Source of the DNA: Phytomonospora sp040655735
GTDB lineage: Bacteria; Actinomycetota; Actinomycetes; Mycobacteriales; Micromonosporaceae
Direction of reading: 5' to 3'
NCBI RefSeq assembly: GCF_040655735.1
Contig: NZ_JBFAKK010000004.1
Location: forward strand, 558,001-622,000
Length of the DNA: 64,000 bases
Shown: one piece after another, positions 41,459-50,369 of the stretch
How positions within the stretch are numbered: position 1 is the first letter of the stretch
Layout: every line of letters starts with the position of its first letter
Translations under genes and position numbers: made by a program
Notes under the pieces: generated by a model
Seen by the model: the letters and a program-made list of their open reading frames with translations, nothing else
Database searches by the model: none
What the model was told of the DNA's origin: nothing

Positions 41459-43186
41459 ATGGGCGAGGACGACGTGCGACACAAGGGGACGAAGTGGCAC
41501 GGCACCGCACGTCTCGGCGATCTGCGTCTCGGTGAACTCCTCGACGAAGTGCGCGACAGACTCGACGAGATCGCCGAGACCCGTGATCGCCTCCAAGGAC
41601 TCATCGACGCCATCATGGCAGTCGGCGCCGGCGTCGAACTCGACTCGACGCTCCAGCGGATCGTCCAGGCCGCCGTCGAACTCGTCGACGCCCGCTACGG
41701 CGCACTCGGCGTTCTCAGCCCCCAAGAGGACGGGCTCAGCGAGTTCGTCTACGTCGGTATCGATCCCGGACAGCGGGAGAAGATGGGTCATCTCCCCGAG
41801 GGGCGGGGGCTGCTGGGGCTGCTCATCGACGAGCCGCACTCGATTCGGCTGCCCGACTTGAGCGCTCATCCCGCGTCGGTGGGTTTCCCGGCGAACCACC
41901 CGCCGATGCACAGTTTCCTCGGTGCCCCGGTACGCGTCCGCGAGAGGGTGTTCGGCAACCTCTACCTCACTGAGAAGCGCGGCGGTGGCGAGTTCACCGC
42001 CGACGACGAGATCGTCCTCGGCGCCCTGGCCTCGGCCGCGGGCGTCGCCGTGGAGAACGCCCGCCTGTTCGAGGAGTCCAAACTCCGCCAGGGCTGGCTC
42101 GCGGCGTCCTCGGAAGTCCGCGTGGAACTCCTCTCCGGCGCCTCCCCCGACGACGCCCTCGGACTCGTCGCCCGGCACGCCAAGAACCTCAGCGACGCCG
42201 ACAGCGTCCTCATCTTCATCGACCCGAACGGCTCGGGCGAGACCCTGGCGGTCCGCACCGGTTTCGGTGACGCGATCGCCGGCCTCGTCGACACCGAAGC
42301 CACGACACGCGTTCCCGAACTGCTCACCGTTGCCCGTGACGGGACACCCCTGCCCATCCGCGACTTGCAGGCACTCCTCGACGGCGACCTCAGCGCCCAT
42401 CACGGAGTCTTCGGACCGGCCATCGCCGTGCCGCTGCGCTCCGCACAGGGCATCAGCGGCCTGCTCCTGGCCATCAAGGAGAAAGGCCGGGCTGCGTTCG
42501 ACACCGCGCAGATTCCGCTGCTGGCGTCCTTCGCCGATCAGGCGGCGCTGGCCTTGGAGGCCGCCGACCGGCAGCAGACCCGGCGGCTCCTCGATGTCCT
42601 CGCCGACCGCGACCGGATCGCCAGCGACCTCCACGACCAGGTCATCCAGCGCCTTTACGCGGTCGGGATGAGTTTGCAGGGCACGGTGCGGCGCGTGACC
42701 GACCCTCAGGCGCGCGCCCGTATCGCCGCAGCCGTCGAGCAGCTGGACCACACAGTGCGCGACATCCGGGGCTCGATCTTCGACCTGCACTCCACCGGCG
42801 ACGAGGCGAACAGCCTGCGCCGCCGCCTCCTCGACATCGTCACCGAACGCACAGCGGATCTGTCTGTGACGGCTTCCGTCCGCATGTCGGGCGCCGTGGA
42901 CACCCTGGTGCCGCCTTCCATCGCGACACACGCCGAAGCGGTGGTGCGCGAGGCGATCAGCAACGTCATCCGCCATGCTGACGCCTCCACGGTGACGGTG
43001 ACCGTCGACGTCAGCAAGGATTTGGTCGTCGAAGTCCGCGACGACGGCCGCGGGCTGCCCGCCGATGTCGCTCGCAGCGGGCTGGCCAATCTCGCCGAGC
43101 GCGCCGAATCGTGCGGCGGGCACCTGTCGGTTACCTCAACCGAAGGCGGGGGTACCCGGCTCGCGTGGTGTGTGCCGCTGCCGTAG
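41459..43186 (+). CDS. devS: DevS/DosS-like sensor histidine kinase with two GAF domains
   Basis: 575 residues: GAF-A (about 58-200), GAF-B (about 228-370), HisKA_3 dimerisation/phosphoacceptor (about 385-450; His392 in SDLHDQVIQ) and HATPase (about 480-573; AISNVIRHA, VRDDGRGLP, LANLAERA). GAF-A has FPANHPPMHSFLGAPVRVR; His147 falls where the haem-ligating His of M. tuberculosis DosS/DosT (149/147) lies, so gas or redox sensing through haem is expected. A GTG at 41474 with GAGGA upstream is an alternative start. Convergent with the devR-like gene, five bases apart. Confidence 0.88.
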   Translation: MGEDDVRHKGTKWHGTARLGDLRLGELLDEVRDRLDEIAETRDRLQGLIDAIMAVGAGVELDSTLQRIVQAAVELVDARYGALGVLSPQEDGLSEFVYVGIDPGQREKMGHLPEGRGLLGLLIDEPHSIRLPDLSAHPASVGFPANHPPMHSFLGAPVRVRERVFGNLYLTEKRGGGEFTADDEIVLGALASAAGVAVENARLFEESKLRQGWLAASSEVRVELLSGASPDDALGLVARHAKNLSDADSVLIFIDPNGSGETLAVRTGFGDAIAGLVDTEATTRVPELLTVARDGTPLPIRDLQALLDGDLSAHHGVFGPAIAVPLRSAQGISGLLLAIKEKGRAAFDTAQIPLLASFADQAALALEAADRQQTRRLLDVLADRDRIASDLHDQVIQRLYAVGMSLQGTVRRVTDPQARARIAAAVEQLDHTVRDIRGSIFDLHSTGDEANSLRRRLLDIVTERTADLSVTASVRMSGAVDTLVPPSIATHAEAVVREAISNVIRHADASTVTVTVDVSKDLVVEVRDDGRGLPADVARSGLANLAERAESCGGHLSVTSTEGGGTRLAWCVPLP

Positions 43187-43191
43187 AGGGG

Positions 43192-43845
43192 TCACTCGCC
43201 CCGGTTCGCCTCGCCCGATCTCAAACGGGTCAGCAGGACCGCAGCCTGGGTGCGCCGCTGCATACCGAGTTTTGCCAACAGGTGGGATACATAGTTCTTG
43301 ACGGTCTTCTCGGCGAGGAACATTTTCTTGGCGATCTCGCGGTTGCTCAGGCCGTCGCCGATGAGTTCGAGGACGGCGCGCTCCTGCTCGGTGAGGGTCT
43401 TGAGCGGGTCGGCCTGTTCCTGCTCGCGGCGCAGGCGGGACATGAGAGCGGCGGTGGCCCGCAGGTCGAGGAGGGAACCGCCGGCGGCGACGGTGCGGAT
43501 CGCGTCGACCAGGTCGGCGCCGAGGACCTGTTTGAGCACGAAGCCCGAGGCACCCGCCATGATCGCGTTGAAGAGGGCTTCGTCGTCGTCGAAGGAGGTC
43601 AGCATGAGGCAGTTCAGATCCGGCTGGACGGACTTGAGGTCCCGGCACAGCTCGACGCCGTCGCCCTTGCCGATGCGCACATCGAGGATCGCCACGTCGG
43701 CGTTCGAAGCCGGGATGCGCGCCAGTGCTTCGGGCACCGAGGCGGCCTCGCCCACGACCTCGAGGTCGGCCTCTGACTCGAACAGGTCGCTGAGACCGCG
43801 CCGGACGAGCTCGTGGTCGTCGACGAGGAACACTCGGATCGGCAT
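43192..43845 (-). CDS. devR: DevR/DosR-like response regulator (NarL/LuxR type)
   Basis: 217 residues: receiver domain (1-120; acidic pair DD at 9-10, phosphoacceptor Asp54 in AILDVRIG, Lys104 region FVLKQVLGA) and LuxR-type DNA-binding domain (about 148-210; LTEQERAVLELIGDGLSNREIAKKM and EKTVKNYVSHLLAKLGM). The segment FLAEKTVKNYVS and the receiver linker SLLDLRATAALMSRLRR closely follow mycobacterial DevR. A near-perfect box lies 104 bp upstream, suggesting autoregulation. Confidence 0.9.
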   Translation of the reverse strand: MPIRVFLVDDHELVRRGLSDLFESEADLEVVGEAASVPEALARIPASNADVAILDVRIGKGDGVELCRDLKSVQPDLNCLMLTSFDDDEALFNAIMAGASGFVLKQVLGADLVDAIRTVAAGGSLLDLRATAALMSRLRREQEQADPLKTLTEQERAVLELIGDGLSNREIAKKMFLAEKTVKNYVSHLLAKLGMQRRTQAAVLLTRLRSGEANRGE

Positions 43846-43949
43846 CGGGGCTTCCTTTCACCACGGAAATGTGGTTGGGGCTCACATCGGCATGTGAACG
43901 CTACCGCCCGCGTGCCGAGCCTGCATAGAACCTCGGCCACTACCGCGCA

Positions 43950-43963
43950 GGGACTAAAGACCC
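43950..43963 (-). promoter_or_regulatory. DevR/DosR-like box 3 (best match)
   Basis: GGGACTAAAGACCC matches 13 of 14 consensus positions. It overlaps the 3' end of the flavodoxin-like gene and lies 104 bp before devR. Confidence 0.7.
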
Positions 43964-44460
43964 TGTCGAGAACCGGCCCGGATCGACGACGCGATCGACG
44001 CGGCCCATGTTCGGACGTCGTCGAGGTCCCGATAATCGCCCTCGGGCACCCGCAGCATGCCCGTGACGACACGTTCGGCGAGGCCCAGCCGGGCCCGGTC
44101 GAGGCGCCCGGCGAACAGCCGGTGCTCACGTGCGCCCGTGGTGCGCATGAGTTCGCCGATGTCGGCAGGGTCCTCAGCCGGTCGCGGTGGATCGCCGACC
44201 GGTCCGGTGGAGAACAGCCAGACGGGCAGTGTCGACAAAGCGGCGTGGTGCCGGTCGGCGAAACGCAACGCGGGCCGCAACCAGTGACCGAGGTAGACCG
44301 CACTGCCGAGCACGACGGCATCGGCGTCTGCCAGGTCGCGCACTTCCTCGGGCCGACGGCGGTCGACGTCGAAGCCGGCCGCACGCAGCACCTGGGCGAG
44401 GACGGCCGAGATCTCCTCGGTGGATCCGTGCCGGCTGGCGGCGGCGACCAGGACCTTCAT
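43954..44460 (-). CDS. Flavodoxin-domain protein (protoporphyrinogen-oxidase HemG-like)
   Basis: 168 residues: VLVAAASRHGSTEEISAVLAQ is the FMN phosphate-binding loop, followed by AVVLGSAVYLGHWL and a C-terminal EHRLFAGRLDRA, as in single-domain flavodoxins of the HemG/BfmBC type. Last gene of the phosphoketolase operon, coupled by ATGA to the universal stress gene. Electron carrier role inferred. Confidence 0.82.
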   Translation of the reverse strand: MKVLVAAASRHGSTEEISAVLAQVLRAAGFDVDRRRPEEVRDLADADAVVLGSAVYLGHWLRPALRFADRHHAALSTLPVWLFSTGPVGDPPRPAEDPADIGELMRTTGAREHRLFAGRLDRARLGLAERVVTGMLRVPEGDYRDLDDVRTWAASIASSIRAGSRQGL

Positions 44461-45338
44461 CGGGCTGTTCCCTTCTCGTCAGTCAAGGGCGGCGGAACGA
44501 TGAGGACGGGGCAGGGTGCGTGCCGCAGGACGTGACGCGACACCGACCCCAGGACCCGGCCGAAGAAGCCGGTGCGGCCGTGCGCGCCCACCACGATCAG
44601 CTGGGCATGGCGGGCGCGGGCGACGATAGCCTCGCCGGCGTCGCCGACCATGACCTCGTCGGTGGCGACGACGGTGGGTTTTCTGCGGCGTTCGCGGTCC
44701 AAGGCGGCGGTGAAAGGCCACTCCCGCTGGGTCCAGGTCGCGTCGCGCTCGTACAGCGAGGCCGGAGTCGCGTCGAAGACGACCGCTTCAGCCCTCACGT
44801 GCGCTGCGACGAGGTCGACACCGCGCAGCGCGGCGGCGTCGAACGCGACGCGGAGGGCACGCGATGAGGCCGGGGAACCGTCGAGACCGATCAGGACGGG
44901 ACCGGAGCCGCGCGTGCGGCCCTTGACCACGAGCACCGGTACCGGTGAGCGCTCGGCGACTTGCAGCGCGACGGAGCCGATCACCATTTCCGCGACGGCT
45001 CCGAGCCCACGGTCCCCGATCACGACGAGTTCGGCCGTCGCCGCCTCGGCGAGGAGAACCTGGGCGGGGAAGCCGGTGACCAGTTCTGTCTCCACTTTGA
45101 CCGCTGGGTCGGTGGCCGCAGCGGTCTCGGCGGCCTCGGCGAGGATCCGTTCGGCCTCGTGGCGCAGTCCGCCGGTGGGCGGCCCGGACGGGGAAGGTCC
45201 CAGGGGGACGTGCATGAGGGGCCAGAGGAAGGCATGGACGATGCGCAAGTGTCCACCGCGCCTGGCGGCTTCGACGGTGGCCGTGCGCACCGCGTTGAGG
45301 GCGGAGGGCGATCCGTCTGCGCCGACGATGATTCTCAT
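44457..45338 (-). CDS. Universal stress protein, tandem Usp domains
   Basis: 293 residues. First domain IGDRGLGAVAEMVIGSVALQ, second VGAHGRTGFFGRVLGSVSRH, both with the ATP-binding loop. ATGA overlaps link it to the P-type ATPase upstream and the flavodoxin downstream. Confidence 0.9.
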   Translation of the reverse strand: MRIIVGADGSPSALNAVRTATVEAARRGGHLRIVHAFLWPLMHVPLGPSPSGPPTGGLRHEAERILAEAAETAAATDPAVKVETELVTGFPAQVLLAEAATAELVVIGDRGLGAVAEMVIGSVALQVAERSPVPVLVVKGRTRGSGPVLIGLDGSPASSRALRVAFDAAALRGVDLVAAHVRAEAVVFDATPASLYERDATWTQREWPFTAALDRERRRKPTVVATDEVMVGDAGEAIVARARHAQLIVVGAHGRTGFFGRVLGSVSRHVLRHAPCPVLIVPPPLTDEKGTAR

Positions 45339-47815
45339 TGACCTTTCACCTTTCGGGTGATCCACAAGATGAGGGCGGGGATGATGGCGACGGCCGCGCA
45401 GAATGCGAGTTGGGTCGCCGACAGCGGTTCGGTTCCGAGCAAGGTCCGCAGCGGCGGGACGGTCACGGCGGCGATCTGCGCGACGGCCGACAGCGCGACC
45501 GCGGCGGGGAGGGCGAGGTTGAGACGCCACGGGCGCCGGGCCCGGACGGCGACGGCGAGGCCGAGCTGGCTGAGGCCGAGGGTGGCGAATACGACGCTCT
45601 GCCACGGCCAGTCCTTCGCCTCGGCGAACACGCCCGCTGCGAGGGTCGCCGCGGTGAGCAGGGAGCCGAGAAGCAGAATGCCGCGCCAGAGGCCGTCGCC
45701 GAGGATCTGCTCGCCGGGGGCGCGGGGGCGTCGGCGAAGAACGTTGTTCTCGGCGGGTTCGGCGCCGAGGGCGACGCCGGGCAGGCCGTGGGTGAGCAGG
45801 TTGATCCACAGGATCTGGGCTGGCAGGAGGGGGATGGGCATGCCCAGCAGGGGGCCGGCGAGCATGACGAGGATTTCGGCGGTGCCACCGGCCAGTCCGT
45901 AGCGCAGGAAGCGGCGGATGTTGTCGTAGACCCGGCGGCCTTCGCCGACGGCGGCGGCGACGGTTTCGAGGTTGTCGTCGACGAGGACGAGGTCGGCGGC
46001 CTGGCGGGCGACTTCGGTGCCGCCTCCCATGGCCACTCCGATGTCGGCGCGGCGCAGGGCGGGGGCGTCGTTGACGCCGTCGCCGGTCATGGCCACGACC
46101 TGCCCGTCGGCTTGCAGGGCGGCGATGATGTCGAGTTTCTGTTCGGGCTTGGTGCGAGCGAAGACCTGGGTGTCGAGAGCTTGTTCGGGCCGGTCTCCGG
46201 CGCCGACGGCGTCTCCCGGGGTCCAGATCCCGATGCGGGCGGCGATCGCCGAGGCGGTGCCGGGGTGGTCGCCGGTGATCAGGATCAGGCGGATGCCGGC
46301 GCGGTCGAAGATGGAGGCGACGCCGGTGGCGTTGTCGCGCAGCGGGTCGCCGATGCCCACGATGCCGAGCAGGGACAGTCCCACGGGCGCGCCTGGGTCC
46401 GCGGGCGGTTCGGCGGTGAGGCTTTCGGCGACGGCAATGACGCGCAGCCCCTCGGCGGCGAGTTTCTCTGCGGCGGCGCGTGCCGCGGCTCGGGATGTTT
46501 CGGAGTCGACCACGAGGGCCAGGACGCTTTCCGGCGCGCCTTTGCAGACGGTCCGGTAGCCCGTTCCCGTGCGATGGACGGTGCTCATGCGGCGGGTGGC
46601 CTGATCGAAGGGGTACTCGGCGACGCGGGGCCAAGTAGAGCGTGCGGCATCGGCGTCGACGCCGCACCGGGCGGCGAAGGTGACGAGCGCGGCCTCCATC
46701 GGATCACCGATGGCCTTCCACTCGCCGCCGTTGTCGGGTGCGGCGATCGTGGCGTCGGAGCAGAGGACGGCGGCTTCAGTGAGCGTTCGCAGCGCCTGGG
46801 TCGGTTCGGGGGTGACGACCCCCGCGGGTCCGTAGCCGTGCCCCGTGGCGGTGTGGGTGGTGCGGCCACCGACGGCTTCCTGGACGGCCATGCGGCCTTC
46901 GGTGAGCGTGCCGGTCTTGTCGGAGGCGATGACCGTGACCGACCCGAGGGTTTCGACCGCGTGGAGACTGCGGGGAATCGCGTTGTGACGAGCCATGCGG
47001 CGCGCGCCGAGAGCCAAGGCCAGCGTGACCACGGCCGGCAGCGATTCGGGAACCGCGGCCACGACGAGGCTGACGGCCACCAGCGCCATGCTCAGCACAC
47101 CGGCCCCGCTGCCTACTCCGACCGCGAAGACCACCGCGCACAGCAGGACCGCGGCGGCGCCGAGGATCCGGCCGAGGCGGGCGATGCGCCGCTGGAGCGG
47201 CGTGGCGCGCTGCCCCGCTCCGGCCACGAGGCCGGCGATCTTTCCCATCGCGCTGTCGGCGCCCGTGCGCACGACGGTGCCCGCGGCGCGGCCGATGACC
47301 AGGACCGTCCCGGCGAACACCTCCATGTCGGCGTCCTTGGCGACCGGCAGCGACTCACCCGTGAGGGCCGACTCGTCGAGGCGGCAGCGGACCGCCTCGG
47401 CGAGGAGCATGTCGGCGGGCACGATGTCGCCGGCCTCAAGGCGCACCAGATCGCCGGTGACGAGTTCGGCTGCGGGAACGATCTGGTCGACGCCGTCGCG
47501 TACGACCCGCGCTGCAGGGGCGGTGAGGTCGTCGAGGGCGGCGACGGCTTTGTCGGCGCGGGTCTGCTGGACTACGCCGATGGCGGTGTTCAAGGCGACG
47601 ACCAGGGCGATCACAAGTGTGTCGGTCCAGTCGCCGAGCAGTGAGGTCACCACGGCGGCGATCAGCAGAAGCGTCACCAGCGGGTCGGCGAGCTGGGCGC
47701 CGATCCGGCTCAGGAGGCGCTTCGGTTTGGGCTTGGCGACGACGTTCTCGCCGTGGGCGGCCAGCAGGCTCGCCGCCTCGGCCGAAGACAGTCCGGCAGG
47801 GCCGTGGCGGGTCAT
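45335..47815 (-). CDS. P-type cation-transporting ATPase (CtpF/Ca2+-ATPase-like)
   Basis: 826 residues from ATG 47815, which overlaps the phosphoketolase stop (ATGA); an ATG nine bases earlier is possible. N-terminal cation-ATPase domain, about ten membrane helices, actuator TGES (LDESALTGESLPVAK), PESLPAVVTLALALGARRM in helix 4, phosphorylation motif DKTGTLT, KGAPE in the nucleotide domain and GDGVNDAPALRRADIG. This is the P2 type (Ca2+/Mn2+/Na+), not a heavy-metal pump (no CPC or HMA). DosR-controlled CtpF of M. tuberculosis is of this type. Confidence 0.88.
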   Translation of the reverse strand: MTRHGPAGLSSAEAASLLAAHGENVVAKPKPKRLLSRIGAQLADPLVTLLLIAAVVTSLLGDWTDTLVIALVVALNTAIGVVQQTRADKAVAALDDLTAPAARVVRDGVDQIVPAAELVTGDLVRLEAGDIVPADMLLAEAVRCRLDESALTGESLPVAKDADMEVFAGTVLVIGRAAGTVVRTGADSAMGKIAGLVAGAGQRATPLQRRIARLGRILGAAAVLLCAVVFAVGVGSGAGVLSMALVAVSLVVAAVPESLPAVVTLALALGARRMARHNAIPRSLHAVETLGSVTVIASDKTGTLTEGRMAVQEAVGGRTTHTATGHGYGPAGVVTPEPTQALRTLTEAAVLCSDATIAAPDNGGEWKAIGDPMEAALVTFAARCGVDADAARSTWPRVAEYPFDQATRRMSTVHRTGTGYRTVCKGAPESVLALVVDSETSRAAARAAAEKLAAEGLRVIAVAESLTAEPPADPGAPVGLSLLGIVGIGDPLRDNATGVASIFDRAGIRLILITGDHPGTASAIAARIGIWTPGDAVGAGDRPEQALDTQVFARTKPEQKLDIIAALQADGQVVAMTGDGVNDAPALRRADIGVAMGGGTEVARQAADLVLVDDNLETVAAAVGEGRRVYDNIRRFLRYGLAGGTAEILVMLAGPLLGMPIPLLPAQILWINLLTHGLPGVALGAEPAENNVLRRRPRAPGEQILGDGLWRGILLLGSLLTAATLAAGVFAEAKDWPWQSVVFATLGLSQLGLAVAVRARRPWRLNLALPAAVALSAVAQIAAVTVPPLRTLLGTEPLSATQLAFCAAVAIIPALILWITRKVKGQ

Positions 47816-50208
47816 GAGTTCCATCGCCAGTCCTTGATCTTCGGGGCGTCGTCGCCGTGCTCGCGGGTGTAGTCGCGGGCATGCTTGCGGGCGTCGACCA
47901 TGCGCCGGCGCAGTGCCGCTTCTTTGACGGCGAGGCCGGGGACACGGTCGATGACGTCGATGACGAGGTGGTAGCGGTCGAGGTCGTTGAGCATGACCAT
48001 GTCGAAGGGTGTGGTGGTGGTGCCTTCTTCTTTGTAGCCGCGGACGTGGATGTTGTCGTGGTTGGTGCGCTGGTAGGTCAAACGGTGGATCAGCCACGGA
48101 TAGCCGTGGTAGGCGAAGATGACGGTCTTGTCGGTGGTGAACAGGGCGTCGAACTCCCGTGGGGACAGACCGTGCGGGTGCTCCTTTTCGTCCTGGAGGC
48201 GCATGAGGTCGACGACGTTGACGACGCGGATCTTCAGGTCCGGTAGTTCCCGGCGCAGGATGTCGGTGGCGGCGAGGGTCTCCAAGGTGGGGACGTCGCC
48301 GGCGCAGGCCATGACGACGTCGGGGTCGCCGTCGTCGTTGCTCGCCCAGTCCCAGATCCCGATCCCCCGGGCGCAGTGGTCCTTGGCTTCTTCGATGGTG
48401 AGCCAGTTCGGGGAGGGTTGCTTTCCCGCGACGACGACGTTGACGTAGTTCCTGCTGCGCAGGCAGTGGTCCATGGTCGACAAGAGAGTGTTCGCGTCGG
48501 GTGGCAGGTAGACGCGGATGATCTCGGCTTTTTTGTTGACGACGTGGTCGATGAAGCCGGGGTCTTGGTGGGAGAAGCCGTTGTGGTCTTGGCGCCAGAC
48601 GTGGCTGGACAGCAGGTAGTTGAGTGAGGCGATGGGGCGGCGCCAGGGGATGTCTCTTGTGGTCTTGAGCCATTTGGCGTGCTGGTTGAACATCGAGTCG
48701 ATGATGTGGATGAAGGCCTCGTAGGAGGTGAACAGGCCGTGTCTGCCGGTGAGGAGGTATCCCTCCAGCCAGCCCTGGCACAGGTGCTCGGAGAGGACCT
48801 CCATGACGCGGCCGTCGGGCGCCAGATGGTCGTCGCCGGGCTGGATCTCGGCGGCGAACGCACGGTCGGTGACCTCGAAGACCGCGTCCAAGCGGTTCGA
48901 CTTCGCCTCATCCGGTGCGAAGAGACGGAAGTGGTCGGGGTTGGCGGCCATGACATCGCGCAGCCAGGTCCCGAACCGGCGGGTCGGCTCGGTGTCGGTC
49001 GCGCCGGGACTGAGTACTTCGACGGCGTAGTCGTCGATGGAAGGCAGGGTGAGGTCGCGCAGGATCGCGCCGCCGTTGGTGTTCCGGTTGGCGCTCATCC
49101 GCCGGTTCGGGCGGGGAGTGAGACGAGCGATGTCCTGGTGCCACGTGCCGGCGACGCCGAAGAGTCCGGCCGGGCGGTAGGAGCACAGCCAGCGTTCCAG
49201 CATCTCCAGGTGCGCAGGATTGTCGCGGACGCCTGAGAGGGGCACCTGGTGGGCGCGGTAGGTGCCCTCCACCTGAACGCCGTCCACTTGCGACGGTCCG
49301 GTCCAGCCTTTCGGTGTGCGCAGCACGATCATCGGCCAGCGCGGACGCGACCCGTTTCGGGTCTCTCGGGCGTGCGTTCGAATGTCGCGGATGCTGTTGA
49401 AGGCGGTGTCGAGGGCTTCGGCGAGGTCGTGGTGGATCTGCGTGGTGTCGTGGCCGGAGACTTCGATCGGGTCGTAGCCGTAGCCGCGCATCATCGACAG
49501 CAGGTCCTCGTCGGGGATGCGCGACAAGACGGTGGGGTTGGCGATCTTGTAGCCGTTGAGGTGCAGGATCGGCAGGACCGCGCCGTCGCGTACGGGGTCG
49601 ATGAACACGTTCGAGAGCCAGCTGGCGGCGAGGGGGCCGGTTTCGGCTTCGCCGTCGCCGATGACGCAGGCGGCGATGAGGTCGGGGTTGTCGAGGACGG
49701 CGCCGTAGGCGTGGGCGAGGGAGTAGCCGAGTTCGCCGCCTTCGTGGATGGAGCCGGGTGTCTCGGGGGCGACGTGGCTGGGGATGCCGCCGGGGAAGGA
49801 GAACTGGCGGAACAGGCGGGTCATGCCGGCCTCGTCGCGGCTGATGGCGGGGTAGACCTCGCTGTAGGTGCCTTCCAGCCAGGTGTTGGCCACGATCGCG
49901 GGGCCACCGTGACCGGGGCCGGTCACGAAGAGCATGTCGAGGTCGCGCTGGATGATCGCGCGGTTGAGGTGCGCCCACAGGAGGTTGAGGCCCGGTGAGG
50001 TGCCCCAGTGGCCCAGCAGGCGCGGCTTGATGTGCTCCGGCCGCAGCGGTTGGCGCAGCAGGGGGTTGTCGAGGAGATAGATCTGGCCGACGGTCAGGTA
50101 GTTCGCCGCGCGCCACCAGGCGTCGACGGCGGTCAGATCCTCGGTGCTGAGGTAGGGCTGGGGGCCGCTGCGCTCGGTACGCTCTTCGGTTCCGATGGCG
50201 ATGCTCAT
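47812..50208 (-). CDS. xfp: Phosphoketolase (Xfp-type)
   Basis: 798 residues, the standard length. Thiamine-diphosphate enzyme converting xylulose-5-phosphate or fructose-6-phosphate plus phosphate to acetyl phosphate and an aldose phosphate. Diagnostic stretches include GHWGTSPGLNLLWAHLNR, VTGPGHGGPA, VIGDGEAETGPLAASW (TPP motif), LHLNGYKIANPT and HVWRQDHNGFSHQDPGF. First gene of the xfp - ATPase - Usp - flavodoxin operon, all joined by 4-bp overlaps. Acetyl phosphate made here could provide ATP without respiration, which fits an oxygen-limitation regulon. Confidence 0.95.
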   Translation of the reverse strand: MSIAIGTEERTERSGPQPYLSTEDLTAVDAWWRAANYLTVGQIYLLDNPLLRQPLRPEHIKPRLLGHWGTSPGLNLLWAHLNRAIIQRDLDMLFVTGPGHGGPAIVANTWLEGTYSEVYPAISRDEAGMTRLFRQFSFPGGIPSHVAPETPGSIHEGGELGYSLAHAYGAVLDNPDLIAACVIGDGEAETGPLAASWLSNVFIDPVRDGAVLPILHLNGYKIANPTVLSRIPDEDLLSMMRGYGYDPIEVSGHDTTQIHHDLAEALDTAFNSIRDIRTHARETRNGSRPRWPMIVLRTPKGWTGPSQVDGVQVEGTYRAHQVPLSGVRDNPAHLEMLERWLCSYRPAGLFGVAGTWHQDIARLTPRPNRRMSANRNTNGGAILRDLTLPSIDDYAVEVLSPGATDTEPTRRFGTWLRDVMAANPDHFRLFAPDEAKSNRLDAVFEVTDRAFAAEIQPGDDHLAPDGRVMEVLSEHLCQGWLEGYLLTGRHGLFTSYEAFIHIIDSMFNQHAKWLKTTRDIPWRRPIASLNYLLSSHVWRQDHNGFSHQDPGFIDHVVNKKAEIIRVYLPPDANTLLSTMDHCLRSRNYVNVVVAGKQPSPNWLTIEEAKDHCARGIGIWDWASNDDGDPDVVMACAGDVPTLETLAATDILRRELPDLKIRVVNVVDLMRLQDEKEHPHGLSPREFDALFTTDKTVIFAYHGYPWLIHRLTYQRTNHDNIHVRGYKEEGTTTTPFDMVMLNDLDRYHLVIDVIDRVPGLAVKEAALRRRMVDARKHARDYTREHGDDAPKIKDWRWNS

Positions 50209-50266
50209 GCTTTGATCGTCGTCGGGATCGGCGGTGGTGGCCCGATGCCGATTCCTCATTTCGACA

Positions 50267-50280
50267 GGGACCTTGTACCC
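50267..50280 (-). promoter_or_regulatory. DevR/DosR-like box 4 (weak)
   Basis: GGGACCTTGTACCC, 10 of 14 matches, but palindromic and 58 bp before the phosphoketolase start, the same distance as in boxes 1, 2 and 7. Confidence 0.45.
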
Positions 50281-50369
50281 GGTATCGCCGCGGTCCTTCG
50301 GCGCCACGGCCGCATGCGGACACGGGAACGGCGGGGCCCGGCCGGGCCCCGCCGTTCTCATGCCCGCCG

